Below, piece by piece: positions 56,427-64,000 of a DNA stretch of 64,000 nucleotides. This DNA is from Phyto melanocephala. Taxonomy: Eukaryota > Arthropoda > Insecta > Diptera > Rhinophoridae. Numbering within the stretch: the stretch's first letter is position 1; each line of letters starts with the position of its first letter. A program made the translations under genes and the position numbers. The stretch spans positions 131,278,833 through 131,342,832 of the forward strand of contig OW799233.1 in assembly GCA_941918925.1 (NCBI GenBank), read 5' to 3'. The notes under the pieces were generated by a model. The model was not told where the DNA came from, made no database searches, and was given only the letters and a program-made list of their open reading frames with translations.

Positions 56427-58711
56427 TCGTTTGTTTTCGATTTCTTTTTGCAAATACATTTTATAGCAATTTAAATGTTCAATAAATTGAATAAATGAAT
56501 TGAAATATGTAAAGAAATTAAAAAAAACCATGACAAAATACATTAACCAGACATGTCAACAAAATCTTTAGGCGAGCTTAAAAATTCTTTATGATTGTGT
56601 GTAAACTTTAAATATAAACTTTAACTATTTACTGTTACTTTAACCTTTTTATGGTCAAATAAATTGGTCTTAAACATAAAAAACTAAGTTAAAACAAATG
56701 TCAGATCATCCACAATTGAATAATAAAAAAATAATAATGACAACATTTAAACGCATATAAACATGTTAAATGGTCAACATAAATAAATACGTATGTATGT
56801 ACATATGTATGGATGTGTATCTTTTGAGCTTTTCTTTTTAACAAATACATAGAATTATTTACATTAAGTGCAAAGTTACACAGAGAAAGAATTTAGTTTG
56901 TTTGGCTTTTTAAAAGCAGAATAAGATGATGATAATAATCGCAATGAAAAACGTGTAACGACAATTAAAAAAAAAACCAACAGTGTTTACAACAATTGTA
57001 GCAACTTTTCCTCAGTGCCTGTGTGTTTTAAAACGCAACACGTATATTTTCATAATGCACACAAGTTTGTATGTAAATGATAATTATTATGAACTTTTTG
57101 AACTTTAACATAAAATTTACTTTGTTTTTAATTTTATACTTTTAATTTTTTTTTTTTGTTCAACATTCAAACTAATAATTTAGTTTTGTTTAAGTATTTT
57201 AATGGTTGATTAAACAGGCATATGTACATATTTTAATATTCATTTAATGATTGCCAGTCATTTTCAAATAGACAGGCAGACGGACGAAAGACCTCTTTCA
57301 CTTATTTAGTTATCCATTTATTCAAGTAAGCACTCAATTGCTCAAGTACACTTGGTCAAATTACTGCCTGTGGAGACTGACAACGCGACATACTTACAGC
57401 TCTTATGATTCACCAACATACATGTACTACACACATACATTTGTAGATAATTTATGATGGTATATGATTAGCCTAAATAAACTTTAAAGTAACTATTTAT
57501 GTAAAAAGTTTTATTTATTGTAATAGAATTATGATTGTCCATATTTGCTTGTTTACTTACAGTTGACCTTAAATAATTTGAAATATCACTATTGGCTGTT
57601 GTAAGCTTTGTAATGTTGTAGTTAGTATTTAAATTAGTTAATTGTGTTATTGATACCATACTAAGTCAATTATGTACAAACACATATGTATAGGCTTAAC
57701 AAGTTATGGGTGTCTTGAATACACACTTATATCAATCATTTAAATCGTTTTTATAATTTCAAAGAATATTTAAAAAAAAAACTTTTAGAGTAAAAATATT
57801 TAAAAACTGCATGTTGGTTAATTTATCCAAAAATTTATAATAGATTTAAATTTACCGCCATTTGTGTAACAAAGTGCTGATAACCGAAGAGAAATTAACT
57901 GCTCATTGTTTAGTATAAATGGAGTAATAACTAAATATATTTTGACCTTATAAGTATAATATTTTTTTTAATTTTCTTTTTAATTTCGTGCTCACTATTG
58001 AAGCAAAGAGGCATAAATGGAGGACTAACCTCCCCTCAATGTATTTTATAAGTAAGCTTTGGGATTAGCAATGGTTATCACAACTACACCCAAAAAATCG
58101 ATCATTGTGTCAGTCAATTTTTTTTGTTAATTTTATGATTCAGTTTCTGCAATTGAATTTTTCTCTTTTCAACAAATTATAATTATTTTACGATTATATT
58201 TTAGGAATAATATACTAAATATAAAAACAACTGAACAATTGCATTATTGCAATTAAGCAGTACAAGTAGGAACGCAACCGAAACTGCTTTCTCTGTGCTT
58301 GTGTAGAGAGCGTTACAATTGTCTGAAACTCGATTTAATCCCATACTTATCGGTATAGAAACACTAACTTATTATTTGCTTAATCTTGGATCTATCGGTA
58401 AACATTTTTAAAAGCTCTTTTGACCAATATCTCTATACAAAATAATCGCAAAAAAAAACTGTTTTTTTAATCGGTTTTGCAGTGCTGGAAGCTAAGTGTT
58501 GCCATTAACTACGTTTAAAATTGTTAAAAGTGCTTATGAAGGCGTTGAGAGTATGGCATAATCGTTCTTAAACTGGATGATTTTTTAAACGTTTTTGGTT
58601 TTGAAGATTAAAAAAAAAAAATATTGCAAAATTTAATAAAATTTTAATTTAAATCTTTTTAACGATTAATTCATGTAAATGTTAGCTACGCCTACGCCGA
58701 AAATGGTTCAT
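56427..58711. other. A+T-rich stretch, nothing supported
   Basis: Homopolymers, a GTATGTATGTACATATGTAT run near 56791 and short chance frames. Confidence 0.5.
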
Positions 58712-58915
58712 CCTTAACCAATAGCAGCTGTAATGCTGTCTTTTAGAGCTAAAATTAAAGCTGGCTTGTCCCTGTAAACAAGAGACTTCATGTTACCCCA
58801 CAAAAGATAGTCCAATGGGGTAAAATCGAACGATCTTGGTGGCCATTGGACTCCTCCAGAGTTCTGAAAAATTTCTCACCAAAATCCCTTCTTAATCTTG
58901 ACCTACTCATGGAGC
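58712..58915 (-). mobile_element. Tc1/mariner-class transposase C-terminal fragment
   Basis: The minus strand reads VQWPPRSFDFTPLDYLLWG (58793-58849), then NMKSLVYRDKPALILALKD to a stop at about 58713. This is the C-terminal block with the WPPRS-D-TPLDYxLWG signature of the same transposase type as 25343-26134. Upstream, in another register, RRDFGEKFF fits the preceding LLRxKFGExxI segment, so there is at least one frameshift. It is dead and partial. It may belong to the same original element as 62555-62760, with about 3.6 kb of unrelated sequence between them. Confidence 0.75.
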
Positions 58916-59404
58916 CAAAAATGTACAAATTTTTCGATAAAAATACATTTCTTACAAAGCAAAAATTTTAATAATAAAATTTCATGATTTACAAGCGTTG
59001 TTCGTGTATGAGTCTATTCAGCATTTATTTATTTATTAATTTATTTATTTGAGTCTATGGATTCTAGATCCTTACATACTTATACATAGTACATACAAAT
59101 TGTTTAATATTAGTTCCATATTAGGCCAATGCCACTTTTTTGCTCTTTTGAGTTAATCATTGCATTAGATTTGTTTTCTTGCTCTATTTCATTATGGTAA
59201 AACTGCTAAAGACATACTTAACCAGGAACAGCTTCATCAATAAAATGCTGGCCAATGTCAATATGAAAGCATTTATAAAAGTTGAAGTTCAATTCAAATT
59301 TTCTCAAAAGTAAATATTTTGACATTGGCCCTTTTAGCTTCAAGCCACAGATTTATTCAAAAACAAAATAATTTAACATTTCACAATATTTATATATAAG
59401 GAAA

Positions 59405-59905
59405 AATCAATATGTTGACAAAGTTTATTGAACTCGGTACAAATCCTTAAAAACGGATCGAAGTTGGCATGGTTCGTTCTGAAACCTTTCAATGATAGCG
59501 GGCAAAAATGACGTGTAGAACGAGATGGTACATTAAAAAAGATATTCGCTATTAGGAAATCAGATCATATACATTCTTTTATTAAATTTAGAACAAACGT
59601 AACATTTAGCATTGTTCTTCGACTTTTTAAAGGCGGCAGGTTTAACGAATTCCACTGTAAGCCACGAAGACAAAATAACAGGAACTGTTTTTGCACAGAT
59701 TCAATGCTATTAATGTAAACATTGTTAGTTGAATTCCAAATTATTACCAGATGTAAACTCTAGGTAGTTAGCCTCACCAACAAAGTGCCTCTAATAACCA
59801 AAACTAGACAAATAAGTTTGTTATTCTCTAGCTCCTCAATCTTAGATATGGCAACATTGTCATTAATATATACTTTGATAAAATGTGCCAGTATGGTAAG
59901 CAATT
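59405..59905 (-). mobile_element. Jockey/I-like LINE reverse transcriptase C-terminus
   Basis: The minus strand reads VYINSIESVQKQFLLFCLRG, then LQWNSLNLPPLKSRRTML and NVTFVLNLIKECI, a stop (59565-59567), and FFNVPSRSTRHFCPLSLKGF. This order matches the tail of jockey-type reverse transcriptases (HIxRLESVQKxFLxFALR, LPPYxxRC, FxVPSRxTRN). The domain core and active site are not recognisable to the right. It is a decayed 3' fragment, without a clear poly-A end in the sense orientation. Confidence 0.75.
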
Positions 59906-61420
59906 CGGCAACGCTCTTTTAATTTTATTATTTATGCTTCTTTTCTAAATATTCAAAAATTATCGCTATTTATTTTTTTAAACAACTTAACAAAAGGTGT
60001 GCAAAGCTGAAAGCAAACAATATATTCAAATATGTACTTTAAAATTATTACACAAAAAAAACGTCACATGATTCCTCATGATTGAGTGTGTGAGTGACTG
60101 ACTGAATGGAGTAAATTGATGGATTCTATTATTTTTTTTACTCTAAAAAATGTGTCCAAGCCTATGAATGGAATACAAATGTGTTTTTTTTTCTTATTTT
60201 GCCCGAAATACAATTGAAAACAAGTAAAAGTATTGCATTAAATGTTCACTTTTTAAATTTAATGTACACAGATGATATATTTTTATGTATTAAAATTGTT
60301 CCTTCATTTTCAATATTTGTCAATTACGCCGGTATTGTACTCAGAACAATGATTTGTTTACGAACAAAACTCAAGTGTTTTTCTCTTCAGCTGGTTCGTT
60401 CATTCGTGTTGAAAACCCATAAAACATGACATGAATAGAGATTTAATTTTTTCCCCCTTCTACTTTAGTCCTTATAGAAAATGTGTAAAAACTAGGGCGG
60501 AATAAGGAGAAGTTTTAGTTGGGTGTTATGCATTACATTTATGATTTAGGGATAAGAGAAAGAAGAGCCCTTAAACGGAAGTAAGTTTAAAGTTATATTT
60601 TCGTGTACCATGTTATTAATGTTATGAATTGCTTTTAGTTTATTTTTAAAAGGAAGTGCCATTTATTTTAGTTGAAAAAAAGTAAAATTTTTAATATTTA
60701 CAGAGTATAGTAATTAAAAAGGGTGCAAGAAGGTTTGATTACGTATGCTTTTTATAAAAATTAAAATCTAAATATTAAAGAAAATTTTTTTATAATTTTT
60801 TTTGTGACGTTAGAAAATCTTATACAAAATATTGTTAAGACAAATTAAACGATATTGCTGGTTAATTTACGTCACCTTCGAGAGATACGACCATGCATGG
60901 TGTTATCACATAAGATGATAGCGCAGAAGTATGAAGTATTTCGTCTCTCTTTTTTTTATATGGAGTTTGATAATTCTTGGGACTGAAATCCCTTGTTTTA
61001 ATATGGAGTTTGACTTACAATGGGACACAAGAAAATAGTCAGCTGGGTGGCACCCCTACCTGTATTAGTGTACCCTGCTGCCATGGACTCAAATTGTTTA
61101 TGCAGAGTAACCATTATGGCGTTCGCTGTATATCACATAGCGCCGCACATGAGGCTCAAAGGTGGTCATTTGTCGAACTAATTAAAAAAGTTTAAGTGCA
61201 GTGAAAACTTAAAGTACTCACTTTGCCAAAAGTAAATGTCAAATAACGGTAATTTTGTAGTAACGCATTGAAATTAAACATTGTGAGAGGAAGCTGAAAA
61301 AGTAGACAAAAAATAGCTAAAGGTTTTGAGTAATTAAATCATATTTACGTTAAGTAACTTGAAAATGTAATATATCTTACCCTGCAACCATTAAGCTATA
61401 GGTCTTTATAAAAAATGAAT
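59906..61420. other. Mixed A+T-rich stretch
   Basis: A patch at 60960-61195 is less A+T-rich and open on the plus strand for 72 codons, but I find no recognisable motif. The rest shows nothing supported. Confidence 0.4.
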
Positions 61421-61613
61421 TATTCTCAGTTTACGTGGACACAAAGTTATCAATTTATTAATTGGGCTCCATTAAGCAAAGATTTTAATTTATTTTAAAG
61501 CTTGAACCAATAAGGATTACTTTAAAAAAAAATTATATTGCGCAGCGGTGCGCTTCAGAAGTTATGTAAGAATTAGTGATAGCCTCATGCGTTGAGTTTA
61601 CCAATAACAAAGC
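61421..61613 (-). repeat. Unclassified dispersed repeat, copy 2
   Basis: Minus-oriented partner of 44040-44213. It has an extra GCGCAGCGGTGCGC palindrome at 61540-61553 that the other copy lacks. Confidence 0.68.
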
Positions 61614-61879
61614 GCGTCGCGATTTTATTTGATTTTTATTGCTGTTGTTGTCATTGTTTTATTGGTTTTTATTAGTGATGTGCAAATGTCGTGATATGTT
61701 ATCTGTAAGTTACGTGTGAACGTAGTTATATTTGTATAAAATAAAGGGTTTAAAGAAATAGAGTGCACAATAAAAAGTACTGTTGTTTCACATCTCTAGT
61801 TTTTATATTGTCCTATTTTAAATATTATTTTATATGTTTCGATGCAATATATTTATATTTTTAGAAAAGAGCTCATATA

Positions 61880-62090
61880 CTTCCAAGTTTTTTCTAAGAG
61901 TTACCCAAATCAAATTAAGTGTACCTCACTATTGTGGAGATATAGAAAAAATAAAAACTACGTTGTGTGGGAGCTACCCGTATTCCCCCTTCTCTACCAC
62001 TAAAATTTTGTTGTAACATGTACTTTTTTCTAAGAGTTACCTACTTTAAATTTGGTGTGACTCACTATTGTAGTTGTGGAGATATGAATT
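61880..62090 (+). repeat. Imperfect tandem pair, ~136-bp period
   Basis: TTTTTTCTAAGAGTTACC occurs at about 61887 and 62024. Each is followed by a GTGT/GTGTGACTCACTATTGT block and GGAGATAT. The units are roughly 80 percent alike. They may be the interior of an old Helitron-like element. Confidence 0.65.
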
Positions 62091-62554
62091 AATCTGTGAT
62101 AATAGGGGTTACGTCCCTACTGTGTTTAACTGTGTTAAAACGAGAGATTAATTACTCACCAAACTCGCCTCGCATTACGTTTATGGATACATGTGACATG
62201 TGGCACCATCTTGTTAAAACCAAATCTCAACTAAGTCTAGTCTTGCTAAGATCATAACTATAATTACAGTAAGTTATAGCGTAACAACCTTTTACCTTAG
62301 TTTGTTTAATGAACAATATAATGAAATAAAAGCTTTTTTTAACTTCTAAGTAAACTAAATATACGAAAACCAATATCGTTTTTAAATTGTACTGCGTGGA
62401 GCTCATAAAATAATCATTATTTAAAAGGCAATTCATTTAAAAAAAATTAACTTAAAAGTTTTAAAGTGCTTTCCTGAAAAACTATAATAACAGACATAAG
62501 CAGTTTTTCCTTTTAGCCACAGATATTAAAAAATTGCAACCTTATTAATTTTGT

Positions 62555-62760
62555 ATGTGTTGAATTCGTCCCATATACGTAAATTTTCGTTATTCGTATA
62601 GTTCTTCATTCACAAATGTGTTTTGTCGTTAAAAATTATTTTAAGGCCAAAATTAAGCTTCTCTTCTGAACGCTCGAAAGCTCACTCAGCGAACAAACGT
62701 CGTAGTCTAGGGTCATTAACTCTTAACCTTTGTGTCAGTTGAGCTTTTACGTATATAGTT
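62555..62760 (-). mobile_element. Tc1/mariner-class transposase fragment
   Basis: The minus strand reads KAQLTQRLRVNDPRLRRLFA, then after a stop FERSEEKLNFGLKIIFNDKT and ENLRIWDE. It aligns block by block with YKIQLVQQLK...RRILFSDKAHF...CRIWE at 25343-26134. FNDKTH keeps the first catalytic Asp (62625-62627). Everything after RIWDE is missing. Sequence to the right (to about 62990) is probably the decayed N-terminus but is not readable. Confidence 0.7.
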
Positions 62761-63302
62761 TTTTTTTTGCTGTTGAGACATGTAAAATCCAAGCATTTGC
62801 GCATATTGTGGAAATGATGGCATCGGCTTGTCCTGCCCACTTTCACTAACTAGTGTTGCGGACAAATAGTTTTAAATTTAAGCAACCAACATTGAAGAGT
62901 AATTTTTGCAAAGCCACCTTAACTAACGTTTTATCACTTGGACGTGCTGCTCGATCGTCATGGTGACTTGACATCAACGACTGTACAATAAACCTGTTGT
63001 TGAGATGTCGCAAAAAAACCCTCCCTTACTGATAACTCGTACAAAAGGTTTATTGTTTTATTTTTTAAATATTTTTTTAGGTTCAGAAAAATTAGTTCCG
63101 TTTGATATTTAAAAAAAGGTGAAATAAAAATGCAATGACACATAAACTGTTTAATGATCCCAAACCAGCAGGACGTTTTTCTGATCTCGAAGAGTTTTAT
63201 CACTTGCCAAAATAAAAATGTTTATAAAAAAATTTCCATAAATATGTAAGTATATATGTATGTACAATGTAAGTAGGTATGTCCATAGAAAATTATAGAT
63301 AA
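62761..63302. other. Decayed stretch between transposon remnants
   Basis: 62800-62990 is less A+T-rich and may hold remains of the transposase N-terminus. After that comes A+T-rich DNA with a TATATGTATGTACA run near 63253. Confidence 0.35.
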
Positions 63303-63475
63303 CTAGCATGTGTCCGAGGCTTCGTCTGCGTAGTTATCACGATGACAAGTAGCCTATGTATTAATCTAGACACAGACAGATAACAAGTCTGTGTAATAAA
63401 TTTCATTAAGTTTCCTTTAGCCGTTTTTGCGCGATTGAATAACAAAATTCCAAACATCTATTAGTAAGATAACAT
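63303..63475 (-). mobile_element. Helitron-like 3' end, minus strand
   Basis: AACTAGCATGTGTCCGAGGC followed by TTCGTCTGCGTAGT is, in reverse, the widespread insect Helitron-type end: a CGCGG-CGAAG-CCGCG-like hairpin, here decayed, then CTAG|T. TTTAGCCGTTTTTGCGCGAT near 63417 is the conserved interior block of such elements. The sequence beyond 63700, with ACGCCCACTTTTTGG and AAATCGGTTCAGTGG, may belong to the same or a second element that runs off the right edge. Confidence 0.6.
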
Positions 63476-64000
63476 GCTTTGTTGTATTTTTATGTTACTC
63501 TTTTCTCTTACTAAGAAAAATAAGAAGTGAAAAAGAGGCATTTCGTTTAAAAAATTGAGTTCTTCAAGTTTCTGTTAAACTTAAAAAAGGGGAGGGAGTA
63601 GTTAGTTATTAACAACTTAAATTTTCCCAGTTTAACCAGAAATTGTTTAATTTTTTTTCTGTACAAACTATCTGCTGAAAATTTCGAACCGAAAAAAAAT
63701 AGCTAAATTGCTTCAGCGGTTCTTACGTGATGCGATTACATACATGAACCGTTTCAGTGTTAAAATGTTGATTTCATAACTATAGCTTTGGTATTTAACG
63801 AGTTATAGTTATCTCTTGAAGGGGGATTTTCCACGCCCACTTTTTGGTGGATTTGTCGATATCGACTCCACGAACTCACCCATCAAATTTAATTCCTTTG
63901 CAATCAATATGTCCCTAATTTAACTATTGTGAAAATTTTTTCTACACCTGATAAGCTTTCCAACAAAAAAAGAATGACTAAAATCGGTTCAGTGGTTTGC

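Overview
The window looks like intergenic or intronic DNA from a higher fly (Brachycera, most likely a schizophoran such as a muscid, blow fly or Drosophila relative). The evidence is a very A+T-rich background, CATA/GTAT and CAA/CAG microsatellites, and a dense load of dipteran-type transposon remnants. The commonest repeat, with a GTCC/GTCT core and TATACCCTTCAC ends, resembles the dipteran mini-me class. I cannot name the species. I see no rRNA, convincing tRNA, CRISPR array or intact protein-coding gene. The longest open frames are about 100 codons and most are chance frames or lie inside repeats.

Layout. 0-5 kb: the endonuclease part of a LINE runs off the left edge, with a foldback MITE at 1.0 kb, a LINE tail at 3.5 kb and two small inverted-repeat elements at 3.9 and 4.6 kb. 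6-12.4 kb: a MITE at 6.4 kb, two equal-length 238-bp MITEs (7.3 and 11.3 kb) and a decayed Tc1/mariner-class transposase (11.7-12.3 kb). 13-20 kb: mini-me-like copies, a Harbinger-like MITE, a 145-bp tandem duplication, and a MITE with a 9-bp target duplication that carries a complete non-autonomous Helitron. 18.7-19.0 kb: a 102-codon frame with coding-like composition. 20-26 kb: more mini-me-like copies, ending in a three-layer nest in which one copy holds both a second copy and a mariner-type element. 29-35 kb: two MITEs of the CAAGG family and a tail-to-tail inverted pair of repeats. 35.8-41.3 kb: a Helitron 3' end, a coding-like pseudogene fragment, a transposase tail and a LINE reverse-transcriptase remnant. 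43-50.5 kb: two hAT elements with exact 8-bp target duplications and two mini-me-like copies. 53-64 kb: a 59-bp duplication, a fourth CAAGG MITE, an inverted composite repeat, two mariner-type fragments, a jockey-like LINE tail and another Helitron 3' end.

No set of genes works together here. What can be read is insertion history. Young layers (the near-identical copies at 24.4 and 49.8 kb, and the Helitron) sit in older ones, and nearly all coding capacity has been lost. The best evidence comes from structures with target duplications or a repeat copy that preserves the empty site. I found no convincing new functional system. The most unusual leads are the nested insertions, the expanded CATA array inside a young repeat, and a few short coding-like islands I could not identify.
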